Positions 45,101 through 55,079 of a stretch of DNA of 64,000 nucleotides are shown here, piece after piece; positions within the stretch are counted from its first letter, which is position 1; each line of letters begins with the position of its first letter. The position numbers and the translations under genes are program-made. This DNA is from Alphaproteobacteria bacterium (GTDB lineage: Bacteria > Myxococcota_A > UBA796 > GCA-2862545): contig JACKEQ010000004.1 of the NCBI GenBank assembly GCA_020632885.1, forward strand, positions 434,001 to 498,000, written 5' to 3'. The notes under the pieces are model-generated. The model saw only the letters and a program-made list of their open reading frames with translations, had not been told where the DNA came from and did not search any database.

Positions 45101-45988
45101 TCAGGTCTTCTTGCGCATCTTGTGGCGCCAGCGCGCGTTCTTGTTCGAACACTCGCGCGAGCAGTACTTGCTCTTCTTGCGCCGCGCCTTCTCGCAGGGC
45201 GGCCAGACGCAGAGGTCCGGGGACTTGCGGTCCGGCGGCACGGCGTCCGGGAAGTGCTCGAAGAACGAGCCCGCCAGGAAGTACGCCATGAACTCCGCGT
45301 GCGGGTGCTCGGGGTCGACCTCGATGTCGTCGGGGTCGAGGGGGACCGGAGAAGGCGTGGGTGGGCTGGCCACCGCCGACGGCGCGGGAGCCGCGACGGG
45401 CGCGACGGGCGCGGGGCGTGGGGCGGCAGCAGCGGGAGCCGACACGGGCTCCACCTTGCGCACGGGCTCCTGGGGGCGCTCGTCCTCGCGCGGCTTGGAC
45501 CCGGGGGCCTCGGGCACGGCGGTGAGCGCCGACAGGCGCGTGGTGCGCTTGGGCTTCGTGGGGCGCAGGAGCTGGCCCTCGGCCTCGACGATGGCGACCT
45601 TCTCGCGCCAGCGACGGTCCTCCTCCTCGCGGCGGGCGCGCTCGTCCTCCTCCTTCTGGCGGCGCTTCTCGGCGAGGTACTTCCGCCGGTACTCCATCGC
45701 CTTCCGGAGCTGCTCCTTGCGGCGCTCCTCCTCGTGGAGGCGCTCCTGCTCGGCCTCCGAGAGGGGCTCCTCCTCGACGATGACGGGGCCGCCCTCCTGT
45801 TCCCAGATCACCTTCTGGCGGTCGTACTCCTCCTGGATCTGCTCCCCGAAGAGCTGCTTCCCGCACCGGCACGAGAACACGAGCTCGAACGGCTGAGACT
45901 TGTGCACGTACGCGCGCTGGTCGCGCCGCACCGTGAAGCTGTACGACTTGCACTTCGGACAGGCCATCCGGAACTGCGTGTCTTGCAT
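45101..45988 (-). CDS. Zn-ribbon / coiled-coil / CGNR-like zinc-finger protein
   Basis: 295 residues from ATG 45988, with GGGAGG upstream. Domain order: an N-terminal zinc ribbon (ACPKCKSYSF and SCRCGKQL), a long Glu/Arg coiled coil (residues 70-140), a Pro/Ala linker, and a C-terminal finger (LCVWPPCEKARRKKSKYCSRECSNKNARWRHK, split here across residues 258-290 with ligands CxxxxC and CxxxC). The basic C-terminus could bind nucleic acid. Frame extension upstream of 45988 is not protein-like. It is followed at 1 base by the Cys-rich gene. Confidence 0.7.
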   Translation of the reverse strand: MQDTQFRMACPKCKSYSFTVRRDQRAYVHKSQPFELVFSCRCGKQLFGEQIQEEYDRQKVIWEQEGGPVIVEEEPLSEAEQERLHEEERRKEQLRKAMEYRRKYLAEKRRQKEEDERARREEEDRRWREKVAIVEAEGQLLRPTKPKRTTRLSALTAVPEAPGSKPREDERPQEPVRKVEPVSAPAAAAPRPAPVAPVAAPAPSAVASPPTPSPVPLDPDDIEVDPEHPHAEFMAYFLAGSFFEHFPDAVPPDRKSPDLCVWPPCEKARRKKSKYCSRECSNKNARWRHKMRKKT

Positions 45989-46041
45989 CTGCGAGCCTCC
46001 CTCCGCCCGAGGCGCCTCCTTATACACCATCGCCGCTCCCG

Positions 46042-47781
46042 TCAGCCCCCCGACGGGCCGGGTTCCGACGGCCCGCGGGGTATCGGCTTCCAGATCGAGG
46101 AGGGACGGGCTGGCCAACCGGTCCGTGGACGGAGCGACCGACCCCCGCCTGTCGTCGGGCGCCAGGCCTCGGTGTAGGACTCGCGGAACCCGTGGCGCAT
46201 GGGGGCGTCGCCCATCACGACGCACGACCACCGCTGCTCGTGCACGACCACGTCCACGTCCGCCGCGTACTCTGCGATGGGGCCGCGCGGATGGTCGATG
46301 TCCCAGAGGCCCATGAGGTGCCACGCCGGTGTGTGGCCCGCCATGACCGCCATCCAGGGGTCGATGGGGGCGAGCACCGGGGCGTCGCAGGCGCGCAGGG
46401 CCTCCACGAACTCCATGCCGGTCTCCACGTCCGCCGCGTCGGGGACGTACGTGGCGCGGTCGAACAGGTCCGCGTCCTCCGCGCGCAGCTGGACGAGGAC
46501 CGGGACGAGCGTGAGCACCGCCACCAGCAGGCCCGGCCGCCAGGCGCGGAGCTTCCCGATGGCCACGGCGACCGCGATGGCCAGCACGAGGTGGATCGGG
46601 ATGTAGACGTTGAGGTAGCCGCCGTGGTGGGCGCGCATGACCCCACCGAGCACGAAGGCCACGAGCGCCACCCCCATGCCGTAGGCCCACCGGCCCGGCA
46701 CCCGGCGCTGGAGCGCGAAGCCCGCGAGACCCGCCAGACCCGCGCCGACCCCGGCTCCCTGGGCGACCCAGAACGTGCGGGCGCCGAAGTCCAGCCGGGG
46801 TGCGGTCCGGAACTGCGGCGTGGTGCCGAACAGCTCGTACACCGCGACGATCTCCTGACCCACCCCGAGCGAGAGCCAGCCGACCAGCACGGCCGCCGCC
46901 ACCACGGCCACCCGGGCCGCCTGGGACCGCTGGAGCTTCGCCGTCCCGGCGACCATCGCGACCGTGGTGAACAGCACGAGCCAGGGCAGGTCGCGACCCA
47001 CCTCACCCATGGTGCCCGGGTACCAGCGCTCCATCACGAGTGGGTGGGCACCCGCGACGTCCACGACCCACACGAGGAACCACCCGCCCGACAGCAGCTC
47101 CATGAGGGCCACGTACGCCAGCGCGGGTCCAGCGCTCGCGATGCCGAACCGGAGGCCCTCCCGCCAGCCCCGGTCCGCCCAGATCCCGAGCGCCATGGGG
47201 ATCCCGAACGCCGCGGCGTGCTGCTTCACCGTGAACGACGCCGCCAGGAGCAGCCCGGACGCCACGGTGGCGCGGCGGTCGCGCTCCAGCCCGAGCACCA
47301 GGGCCCACGCGAGCAGCCCGGTGGCGAGGCCGTCCGGACGCACGAGGTCCATGAACGCCCCGCTGTCCGCGTACGTCAGCAGGAAGAAGCAGGCCCCGAG
47401 CACCCCGCCGGCCCACGAGCGCCCGAGCCGGCCGCCCGCGTAGACCACCGCCAGCGCGGCCGCGAGGGAGCCCGCGATGGACACCGAGCGCGCCAGGCCC
47501 GGCGAGACGTCTCCCGCCACCACGCCCAGCGCCGCCACCACCGCCGAGTACCCGGGGGGGTAGATGAACGGCATCCAGTCGGGCGAGGGGGCCGTGTACA
47601 GCGGGAGCCCGTGACGGAGGCGCCAGGCGTGCACGAGCATGCCGCCCTCCATCCACTCGAGGTCGAACGGGTAGGTCAGGCGTCCCCACCACGTCACCAG
47701 CACCTGGCTGGCGAGCCCGAGCGCCCAGAGGCACACCACGATGTCGAGCGCGGCGGTCGCGCGCCGCGAGACGGTCTCCAC
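46042..47781 (-). CDS. Polytopic glycosyltransferase, GT39/ArnT-like
   Basis: 579 residues with about eleven hydrophobic segments. The first large periplasmic loop contains FDLEWMEGGMLVHAWRL and WMPFIYPPGYS, where GT-C enzymes place their acidic catalytic residues. MDLVRPDGLATGLL and AASFTVKQHAAAFG are further loop motifs shared by this branch of mannosyltransferase-like proteins. It would move a sugar from a polyprenyl-phosphate donor to an unknown acceptor outside the inner membrane. The C-terminus RPRTGWPARPSSIW is a plausible natural end. It is divergent from the 5'-nucleotidase gene. Confidence 0.78.
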   Translation of the reverse strand: METVSRRATAALDIVVCLWALGLASQVLVTWWGRLTYPFDLEWMEGGMLVHAWRLRHGLPLYTAPSPDWMPFIYPPGYSAVVAALGVVAGDVSPGLARSVSIAGSLAAALAVVYAGGRLGRSWAGGVLGACFFLLTYADSGAFMDLVRPDGLATGLLAWALVLGLERDRRATVASGLLLAASFTVKQHAAAFGIPMALGIWADRGWREGLRFGIASAGPALAYVALMELLSGGWFLVWVVDVAGAHPLVMERWYPGTMGEVGRDLPWLVLFTTVAMVAGTAKLQRSQAARVAVVAAAVLVGWLSLGVGQEIVAVYELFGTTPQFRTAPRLDFGARTFWVAQGAGVGAGLAGLAGFALQRRVPGRWAYGMGVALVAFVLGGVMRAHHGGYLNVYIPIHLVLAIAVAVAIGKLRAWRPGLLVAVLTLVPVLVQLRAEDADLFDRATYVPDAADVETGMEFVEALRACDAPVLAPIDPWMAVMAGHTPAWHLMGLWDIDHPRGPIAEYAADVDVVVHEQRWSCVVMGDAPMRHGFRESYTEAWRPTTGGGRSLRPRTGWPARPSSIWKPIPRGPSEPGPSGG

Positions 47782-47861
47782 TCCGTCGCCTCCGGGGTGC
47801 CCGAAGATAACGGGTGGATCCGGGGCCGTCTGCTGGGATACCCGCGGGCACGGAGGTCCCC

Positions 47862-49574
47862 ATGCGAACCGCTCAGCTGCTGCTCGTCTCCCTGGCGTTC
47901 GTGGGGTGCAAGAAGTCCGGGGGGCCCGCCCGTCCGTCCGAGCCTCGCGTCCTCCACATCGCGGCGCTCAACGACTTCCACGGGGGGCTCTACGAGCAGC
48001 CCAAGTACAAGGAGCCCGGTCGCGCGCTCGGTGGCCTCCCCTGGCTCTCCGGTGCCCTCGACGCCCTGCGCGCCGAGCACCCCGACCTCCTGGTGCTCGA
48101 CGGGGGCGACGTCTTCCAGGGCAGCTGGCCCGTGAACGCCACGAAGGGCCGCGGTGCCGTGGAGGCCTTCAACCTCATGGGGGTCGACGCGGCCGCCGTG
48201 GGCAACCACGAGTTCGACTACGGCGGCCTCGAGGGCGAGCACCCCAAGCGTGGCGCCCTGGAGCGCGGGGGTCGGCTCGCCGAGTACGCCTGGCTCTCCG
48301 CGAACATCCGCGACGCCGGGGGCAACCGCTGGTCGCCGGAGGGCTTCCTGCCCTGGACGGTGATCGAGCGGTCCGGTGTGAAGGTCGGCGTCATCGGCCT
48401 CTCGACGCAGGACACCCCGCAGACCACGCTGTTCGTGAACGTCGCGGACCTCACCTTCGAAGACGTCGTGCAGACCGTGCGCGACGCGGTCCCGAAGATG
48501 CGGGAGGCCGGCGCGGAGGTCATCGTGGCGGTCGGCCACCTCACGGGCAAGTGCGACCCCGTGGCCTACGACGACCCCGGCGAGCCGTGCACGCCAGACG
48601 GGGAGGTGGGCCGTCTGCTCACCGAGCTCGAGCCCGGCACGCTGGACGTGCTGATCGCGGGTCACGCCCACACCCTCCTCCACCACCGCGTGCGCGACAC
48701 GTTCGTCCTCGAGCAGCGCGCCTACGGTCACGCCATCGGCCGGCTGGACCTCGTGGTGGGCCCGGACGGCGTGGACGTCGACGCCAGCGTCATCCACCCC
48801 GCCTGGTTCCTGGAGCACGACCCCGTCGATCCCGGCTGCACGGACGCCCCCTTCCCCACCGCCGCCATCGACGTGGGCGGCCGCCAGCTCGCCCCGGACC
48901 CCGAGGCCATCGCCCTGGTCGAGCGCCTCGAGGCGGAGGCGGGCAGCCTGTGCGACGAGGTGGGCTGCACCACCGAGGAGCTCGGGCGCGACCGCGGCGG
49001 CGAGTCCGCGGTGGGCGACCTCGTCGCGGACGCCATGCTCGCCGCGATGGACGGCGTGGACATCGCGATCACCAACGCGGGCGGGCTCCGCGCGAACCTC
49101 CCGGCAGGAACGATCCGCCGCGAGCACCTCCAGGCCGTCATGCCCTTCGACAACCGCCTGGTGCGGCTCGAGATGACCGGCGCCCAGCTCGACCGGCTCC
49201 TGCACATCGGCAGCTCCGGCGCCCACGGCATGCTCCAGGTGGCCGGCCTCGCCTACGGGTTCGACCCCGCCCTCACCGCGGGCACCGACCTGAACGGCGA
49301 CGGCACGGTCGAGGGCTGGGAGACCCGGCGCCTCTGCGACGGCAGCGTCACGGTGGGCGGAGCGGCCCTCGACCCCGCCCGGACCTACTCGATCGTCACC
49401 ACGGACTTCCTCTTCGGCGGCGGCGACCACCTCGGGCCCGCATTCGAGGGGCTCTCGGTGCTCGAGGAGGGGCCCCTCCTGCGGGACGCGATGAACACGT
49501 GGTTCGAGGCGCAGGACACCTGCGTGGCCCCCAACACGACCCCGCGGATCACAGCGGGCGGCTGCGCGGGTTAG
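47862..49574 (+). CDS. 5'-nucleotidase / UshA-type metallophosphoesterase lipoprotein
   Basis: 570 residues from ATG 47862 with GGAGG upstream. The leader MRTAQLLLVSLAFVGC is a lipoprotein signal. The metallophosphoesterase domain shows LNDFHGGLY, LDGGDVFQG, GNHEFDYGG, VGHLTG and AGHAHTLLH, the metal ligands of the family. The C-terminal 5'-nucleotidase domain shows ITNAGGLRANLPAG, MPFDNRLVRLEMTG and FLFGGGDH, which bind the base and substrate. It would release nucleosides from external nucleotides. It probably leads the plus-strand run that follows. Confidence 0.93.
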   Translation: MRTAQLLLVSLAFVGCKKSGGPARPSEPRVLHIAALNDFHGGLYEQPKYKEPGRALGGLPWLSGALDALRAEHPDLLVLDGGDVFQGSWPVNATKGRGAVEAFNLMGVDAAAVGNHEFDYGGLEGEHPKRGALERGGRLAEYAWLSANIRDAGGNRWSPEGFLPWTVIERSGVKVGVIGLSTQDTPQTTLFVNVADLTFEDVVQTVRDAVPKMREAGAEVIVAVGHLTGKCDPVAYDDPGEPCTPDGEVGRLLTELEPGTLDVLIAGHAHTLLHHRVRDTFVLEQRAYGHAIGRLDLVVGPDGVDVDASVIHPAWFLEHDPVDPGCTDAPFPTAAIDVGGRQLAPDPEAIALVERLEAEAGSLCDEVGCTTEELGRDRGGESAVGDLVADAMLAAMDGVDIAITNAGGLRANLPAGTIRREHLQAVMPFDNRLVRLEMTGAQLDRLLHIGSSGAHGMLQVAGLAYGFDPALTAGTDLNGDGTVEGWETRRLCDGSVTVGGAALDPARTYSIVTTDFLFGGGDHLGPAFEGLSVLEEGPLLRDAMNTWFEAQDTCVAPNTTPRITAGGCAG

Positions 49575-49584
49575 TCCCCCGCCG

Positions 49585-50694
49585 ATGCTGTGGTTGCTCC
49601 CAGGACTTGCGCTCGCGGCGCTCACCTGCCCCAAGGGCACGGTGCTCGTGGACGGCGACGTGCGCGAGCACTACTGCGCGCTGCCGGGCGGCACGGTGAA
49701 GCAGGGTCCGTCCCGCCGGTTCCACGAGAACGGGAAGGTCCGCAGCGAAGGGCCCTGGAAGGACGGCGAGAAGTCCGGCACCTGGTCGTTCTGGTTCGAG
49801 AACGGCACCCTCGAGCGCAAGGGCGACTACGCGCAGGGCAAGCTGCACGGCTCGTGGGAGCACTGGCACGACAACGGCACCAAGTGGTTCGACGGCGAGT
49901 ACGACCACGGGAAGGCCACGGGGCGCTGGACCTACTTCCACGCCAACGGCCAGTTCGAGTCGCGCGGGCGCTTCGAGAACGGAGCGCGCTCCGGCGAGTG
50001 GACGGTCTGGTACGACAACGGCCAGCCCAAGTCGATCGGGAAGTACGAGGCCGGAGCCCAGCAGGGCGAGTGGACCACCTTCTTCCCGAGCGGAGACCCC
50101 GAGACCATCGGATCGTACGTGGAGGGTCGCAAGGAGGGCGAGTGGGTGACCTTCTTCGAGGGCACCCGGATGGCCGAGCGCTCCTCCTGGACGGCCGGGC
50201 AGCTCGATGGTCGCGTGCAGTCCTTCCACCCGAACGGTGAGCTGGCGAGCGAGCAGTCCTACATGTCGGGCGCCCGCCACGGCACCGAGACGCACTGGAG
50301 CGACACCGGCGTGAAGGTCCGCGAGCTCGGCTGGGAGGGCGGTGTCCAGCACGGCGTGGAGCGGTCGTTCTACGACGACGGCACCCCCCGCCAGGAGGAC
50401 ACCTGGACGTACGGCCGCAAGGACGGCCGCGCCCAGGGCTGGTTCCCGGACGGCTCCATCCGCTTCACGGGCGAGATGCAGGCCGGCAAGGAGACCGGCT
50501 GGTGGAAGCGCTACCACGGGCCCGGCGTGCTGGCGTCCGAGGGCCGCTACGTGGAGGGACGGAAGAACGGCGAGTGGCGCGAGTACCACGACAACGGCCA
50601 GCTCGCGGCCCAGGGGGCCTACCGCGACGACGAGCGCGTGGGCGCCTGGGTGCAGTTCACGCCCGACGGGAAGCCCACGAAGGCCCGGAAGTGA
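49585..50694 (+). CDS. Secreted MORN-repeat (YwqK-like) protein
   Basis: 369 residues. The leader MLWLLPGLALAALT suggests export. About fourteen repeats of roughly 22 residues follow with the MORN_2 pattern, for example FHENGKVRSEGPWKDGEKSG, WHDNGTKWFDGEYDHGKATG and YHDNGQLAAQGAYRDDERVG. Such repeats build extended beta structures and are common in myxobacterial exported proteins; the YwqK antitoxin label comes only from similarity. It is separated by 10 bases from the nucleotidase and overlaps the next start (GTGA). Confidence 0.88.
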   Translation: MLWLLPGLALAALTCPKGTVLVDGDVREHYCALPGGTVKQGPSRRFHENGKVRSEGPWKDGEKSGTWSFWFENGTLERKGDYAQGKLHGSWEHWHDNGTKWFDGEYDHGKATGRWTYFHANGQFESRGRFENGARSGEWTVWYDNGQPKSIGKYEAGAQQGEWTTFFPSGDPETIGSYVEGRKEGEWVTFFEGTRMAERSSWTAGQLDGRVQSFHPNGELASEQSYMSGARHGTETHWSDTGVKVRELGWEGGVQHGVERSFYDDGTPRQEDTWTYGRKDGRAQGWFPDGSIRFTGEMQAGKETGWWKRYHGPGVLASEGRYVEGRKNGEWREYHDNGQLAAQGAYRDDERVGAWVQFTPDGKPTKARK

Positions 50695-51185
50695 GCACCC
50701 GCGTCGCCTGCGACACCTGCCTGCGCATCGAGACCTGGACGGGCGCGACCGTCGAGGTGGAGCAGGAGGGCGGCTCGCGGAAGCCCTCGGTCCACCCTCA
50801 CCTGGCGGCCTGGGACACGCTGCGCGCGGGCCTCGAGCAGGGCCGGCGGGCGCGGGGGACCTGCGTTTGCGGGCAGCCCCTGCTCGACGACGGTGCTGCC
50901 GACGCCGAGCATCCTCCGGTGCCCTGGGACATCGTGCTCCCCGACCGCACCACGATCACGATCGACGACGGACCCCACGGCCCGGACGGTCCCATCGAGC
51001 CTGCCGCGCTCACGGCCCGCCTGGAGGCCGTCTGGCCCCGCCACCAGCGCGAGCCGGTCGGGATCCTCCTGTTCCAGGCCGTCACCCTCGGGCCCGTGGT
51101 GCTCGCCATCTTCACGCTCTGGCTGATGGCCGCCACCTCGCTGTTCCTGTTCCTCCGGGCCCTCGCGGTGCCCGCCGGCACGTGA
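50691..51185 (+). CDS. Zn-ribbon membrane protein, unknown
   Basis: 164 residues from GTG 50691, overlapping the MORN stop. A zinc-ribbon-like pair CDTCLRIETW and CVCGQPLLDD is set 60 residues apart with a short helix between. After a Pro-rich middle comes one long hydrophobic segment (GILLFQAVTLGPVVLAIFTL, continuing to FLFLRALAVP) that may cross the membrane twice. No signal peptide. It overlaps the S41 protease start (GTGA). No family recognised. Confidence 0.65.
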   Translation: MSTRVACDTCLRIETWTGATVEVEQEGGSRKPSVHPHLAAWDTLRAGLEQGRRARGTCVCGQPLLDDGAADAEHPPVPWDIVLPDRTTITIDDGPHGPDGPIEPAALTARLEAVWPRHQREPVGILLFQAVTLGPVVLAIFTLWLMAATSLFLFLRALAVPAGT

Positions 51186-52970
51186 TCCTCCTCCTCGCCC
51201 TCGGATGTGGCGGGCCCACCGTGGAGCCCGCGCCCGCACCGCGCGTCGAGCCCGTGTCCGTCGAGCTCCCCGCCGACCTCGAGGCCCAGCGCGCCGCCCT
51301 CCGCGCCCAGGAGACCGACCGTCTCCTGGAGGCCCTGGCGAACGCGACCGAGCAGGGATCCGCGGTGGCCATCGCGGAGATCCTGGTGGCCGCTCGCGCC
51401 CACGACCCCGCGGCCTTCGAGGAACCCTGGCAGCGCTTCACCACCGACCTCCTGAAGCAGTCTCCGGGCGTGGAGATCGCCCGGGCGGCCGCCGTGCTCT
51501 ACGACGCCGCGCGCACGCCGGAGGAGCGGGCCCGCTGGAGCGCCTTCGCCACCTCCACCCTGGCCCGGTGGCGCTACATCGACGAGGAGCGCGCCCGCAC
51601 CGCACGGGAGCACGAGGGCATCACGCGCGACATGGCCCACCGCGCGATCGACACCCTCCTGGAGGTCCACGTCGACCCACCGCCCTCGGACCGTCTCCTG
51701 GCGCCCGGCATCGCCCGCTTGCGCGATCTGTCCATGCTGGACGGTCCCGTGGACGTCCCGATCGAGGGCACCGAGGACCTCCACGCCGCCATCGACCTCG
51801 TGGTGGAGCGCGCGGTGGCGTCCGGCACCCCCGAGCCCACCGCGGTGGCCGAGCTCGTCGAGGCCGTGTTCTCCGGGGTCGATCAGTGGACGGCACCCGT
51901 CTGGCCCGCCCAGGTCGGCGCCTGGCAGCGCCACCACGACGGTGTCGTCCAGGGCGTGGTGGGCGTGGTGGTGGACGACGCGCCCGAGGGGGTCGTCGTC
52001 CGGCGGCTCGTCGAGGACGCGCCCGCCTGGAGGGCCGACGTGCACGTGGGCGACCGGGTGGTGACCGTGGACGGGGCGACCGTGGCCACCGCCGAGGCGG
52101 CCGCCTCGGCCATGCGGGGTCCTGACGGCTCGTCGGTGACCCTCGGCCTCCTGCGGGAGGGTGTGGAGCTCAGCGTCCCCCTCGTGCGTGCGACGGTTCC
52201 CGAGCGTACGGTGGCCGGGTGGGAGCGCTCCGGGCCCGGGTGGTCCGTGTGGATCGAGCCCGGCATCGCCTACATCCGGGTGCTCGCCTTCCGTCCGCGC
52301 ACCACGGACGCCTTCGTGGACCTCCTGCCGGCCCGGGCCACGATGCGCGGGCTGGTGCTCGACCTGCGCGGCAACGCCGGGGGCGACCTCGAGTCCGCGC
52401 TGGCCATCGCCGACCGCTTCGTGGCTGACGGTCCCCTGCTCACCGTCCGCACGCGGGTGGACCTGGATCGGCCCGAGGGCTGGGCCTCCGCCAGCCCCGG
52501 GAGCCCGTGGGAGGGCCTGCCCATCGTGGTCCTCGTGGACCCCGCCACCGCGTCGTCCGCCGAGATCCTGGCCGGCGCGCTCCAGGCCCGCGGCGCCCGC
52601 GTGATCGGCAGCCGCACGACGGGCAAGGGCACCGGGCAGCTCCTCCGCACCGACGACGAGCTCGGGTTCGCCATGCAGATCACCCACCTGCGCTGGGCCC
52701 TCCCGGACGGGCGTGCGCTGCACCGCACGGACGACGCCACCACCTGGGGCATCCAGCCCGACGTGATCGACCCCCTCTCCCCCACCGAGGCCTTCGCCGG
52801 TGGGCGTGCTCCGCTCGCGGAAGGAGGCGCTGCCGGTCCACGCCGACGGCAGCCCGATGCCCTACGCGGGTCCCGAGCTCGACCCCGCGCTCCCACCCCT
52901 GGATCGCGATCCCCACATCGTCCGTGCGCTCCTCCATCTCCGGGCGACCACCCCGGCCCCGGGGCGTTAA
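51182..52970 (+). CDS. S41-family C-terminal processing protease lipoprotein; one frameshift
   Basis: About 595 residues from GTG 51182 after removing one base near 52793-52799; the restored end reads VGVLRSRKEALPVHADGSPM to a TAA at 52968-52970. The leader MILLLALGCGG is a lipoprotein signal. Residues 235-345 form a PDZ-like domain (VVRRLVEDAPAWRADVHVGD). The catalytic Ser lies in DPATASSAEILAGAL and the Lys in TTGKGTGQL, the pair used by tail-specific proteases. It would trim or degrade envelope proteins. Coupled upstream by GTGA to the Zn-ribbon gene. Confidence 0.85.
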
Positions 52971-53006
52971 GGGCCCGGACACCCTCAAGACCGACCCGGA
53001 GCAGCA

Positions 53007-55079
53007 ATGCCCTTCGAGAGATGGAACCCCGCGGTGCAGGCGGCGACCGACGACGGCGCACGCCAGGCGCTCCTCGCCGAGATCGGGGTCTGGCGGGCCC
53101 GCAACCTCACGGACATCCCCGGCCAGCGCGACGCCGCCTGGGCGATCGCCAGCCTGCAGAAGGCGATGGGCAACGAGGAGAGGGCGGTCCAGGAGGCCCG
53201 GTCGCTGATCTCCCTCTGCCAGACCACCCCGGTCGCGTCGGGCGCGGAGGTCGGGGCCGCGAAGTCCCTGCTGCGCGCGCTCGGCGAGAAGGCCCCCCGC
53301 ATCATCACCGCACCGGCGGGCCGCGACCGTGAGCGTCCGGAGCGCAAGCCGCGCCGGCAGGACGACCCGCCTGCTGCCGCTCCGTCCATCCAGGAGGCCC
53401 TCGAGGCCGCCGAGGCCGGCGACGCCGCGAAGGCCCGCAAGCTCCTCCGCGGCGCCAAGGGCGGTCGCGCCGAGCTGGCCCGCGTGTGGCTCGACCTCAC
53501 CGAGGCCCTCGCCGCAGACGACCGCGAGGCCCGCCTGGCGCGGCTCGAGGGTCGCCTCCGCCAGTCTCTCGGGCTCGGCCGCCGCAAGGAGTCCGCCCCC
53601 GCTCGTGAGGAGCCCCCGTCCGCCGAGGACGGCGCGCTCGGTCAGCTCCTCGGTCGCCGTCTGCCCCACCGTCGCCAGGCCTTCCTCAAGGCCCTGGATG
53701 CGTGGGCCGCCGCCCACCCCGACCAGGCCGATGCCCTCGCGTCCACAGCGCTCCAGCATCAGGTCGACACGTCCGGCACCGACGCTGCCCCGTGGCTCGC
53801 GGCCTTCGTGGCGCGCGCCCTGGCCACCGGCGGCGAGGCCACCTCGGCGGTGCTCGCCACCCACGCGGGCACCCCGCTGGCCGCCACCTTCGACGAGGAG
53901 GCCTTCCGTAGGGCCGTCTCGGTCGTGGGTGCCGCCGCCGATCGGTTCTCCGGGCTCCGCCGCGGCGTGCTCGGTCGCGAGGCCGAGCCCGAGGGGCGAG
54001 ACGCCTGGACCGTGCGGTTCGACGGCGACAGCCGGATGCTCGTCGTGGTCCCTCGCGCCGACACCCCCTACCCCGCCGACGTCGCCGCGCGCATCGCGGC
54101 CCGCCTGCCGCACCTCTGCGACCGGTTCGTCGTGCTCGCCCCCGGTGCGGCCAACGCGCCGCTGCGCGAGGCCCTCGCCAGCGCCGGTTTCGCGACCCTC
54201 GACGGCGAGCCGTCCGACGTGGAGCTCCTCTCCACCCTCGACCGCGTGGCCCCCGTGGAGGTGCCCGAGCGCGCCGCCCGCGCCGAGAAGGCCGAGAAGC
54301 CCGCCCGGGCAGAGAAGGCTCCGAAGGCCGAGAAGCCTCCGAAGGCCGAGAAGCCCGCCCGGGAGGAGAAGCCCGCGGGACCGGACCCGATGGACGCCGT
54401 GCGCGCGCTCCTCGAGGCGCCCGAGGCCCCCGCCTCCGCCGCCATGCACGAGGCCCTCGCGGGTCTGCGCAAGCTGCGTGACGCGTTCCTCCACGCCACA
54501 CGCGCCTGGACGGACCTCCCGGCCGACGCGAGCCACCGGGTGCACGACCTGCTCCACTCCGCGGACAGCCTGGCTCCCGAGGGTCTCCGCGTCCCCGAGG
54601 CCACCACGCTGGCCCTCCGCGTGGCCGCGGCCCTCGGCGGCCCCGCTGCGGACGCCCTCGCCGACGGCACGACCGGCGCACGCTTCGGCGGACCCGGCGC
54701 CCGTGACGTGGTCGCCGTCGTGAAGGGCGCGCACGACGCCGGCTGGACCCTCCGCCGGGCCTTCCGCGGCACCACCCGGCGCGAGCGGCGCGACCAGCCC
54801 GCCCTCGAGGCCCTGTCGGGCGCCCTCGACGGCGTCTGGCGCCTCGAGGTCGAGAAGGGCGGGAAGCGCGCCGAGATCTGGTACGTGGCCGAGCTCCCCG
54901 TCGAGGGGCGGGCGGCCGTGCCCCAGCTGCTCCTCGAGGAGAAGGACCGCGTCGTCGTCCTCCCCGTCGATCCCGAGCTGATGTCCTGGTACGCCTCGCT
55001 CGACGGCCCCGAGGCCATCGGCTGGATGGGCGACGAGGGCGACGCCGTGGGCGCTGCGCTCGGGGCGCTGGAGGCCTGA
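53007..55079 (+). CDS. Large cytoplasmic protein of unknown function
   Basis: 690 residues from ATG 53007, with GGAG upstream. No signal or membrane segment. The N-terminal 110 residues are helical (VWRARNLTDIPGQRDAAWAI, LQKAMGNEERAVQEA) in a TPR-like manner, followed by an Arg/Pro linker, a helical middle and a Lys/Glu/Pro-Ala repeat (PARAEKAPKAEKPPKAEKPA) near residue 430. A folded C-terminal part ends in VWRLEVEKGGKRAEIWYVAE and LLEEKDRVVVLPVD. It immediately precedes the molybdoenzyme-like gene. No known family. Confidence 0.65.
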   Translation: MPFERWNPAVQAATDDGARQALLAEIGVWRARNLTDIPGQRDAAWAIASLQKAMGNEERAVQEARSLISLCQTTPVASGAEVGAAKSLLRALGEKAPRIITAPAGRDRERPERKPRRQDDPPAAAPSIQEALEAAEAGDAAKARKLLRGAKGGRAELARVWLDLTEALAADDREARLARLEGRLRQSLGLGRRKESAPAREEPPSAEDGALGQLLGRRLPHRRQAFLKALDAWAAAHPDQADALASTALQHQVDTSGTDAAPWLAAFVARALATGGEATSAVLATHAGTPLAATFDEEAFRRAVSVVGAAADRFSGLRRGVLGREAEPEGRDAWTVRFDGDSRMLVVVPRADTPYPADVAARIAARLPHLCDRFVVLAPGAANAPLREALASAGFATLDGEPSDVELLSTLDRVAPVEVPERAARAEKAEKPARAEKAPKAEKPPKAEKPAREEKPAGPDPMDAVRALLEAPEAPASAAMHEALAGLRKLRDAFLHATRAWTDLPADASHRVHDLLHSADSLAPEGLRVPEATTLALRVAAALGGPAADALADGTTGARFGGPGARDVVAVVKGAHDAGWTLRRAFRGTTRRERRDQPALEALSGALDGVWRLEVEKGGKRAEIWYVAELPVEGRAAVPQLLLEEKDRVVVLPVDPELMSWYASLDGPEAIGWMGDEGDAVGAALGALEA

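Noticed and set aside
46042..46200. Frameshift at the C-terminus of the GT39-like protein
   Set aside because: The RPRTGWPARPSSIW ending is plausible for this family and no alternative frame gives better sequence.
49585..50694. MORN protein as an antitoxin of a toxin-antitoxin pair
   Set aside because: The YwqK antitoxin name rests on repeat similarity; this protein has an export signal and no toxin gene is adjacent.
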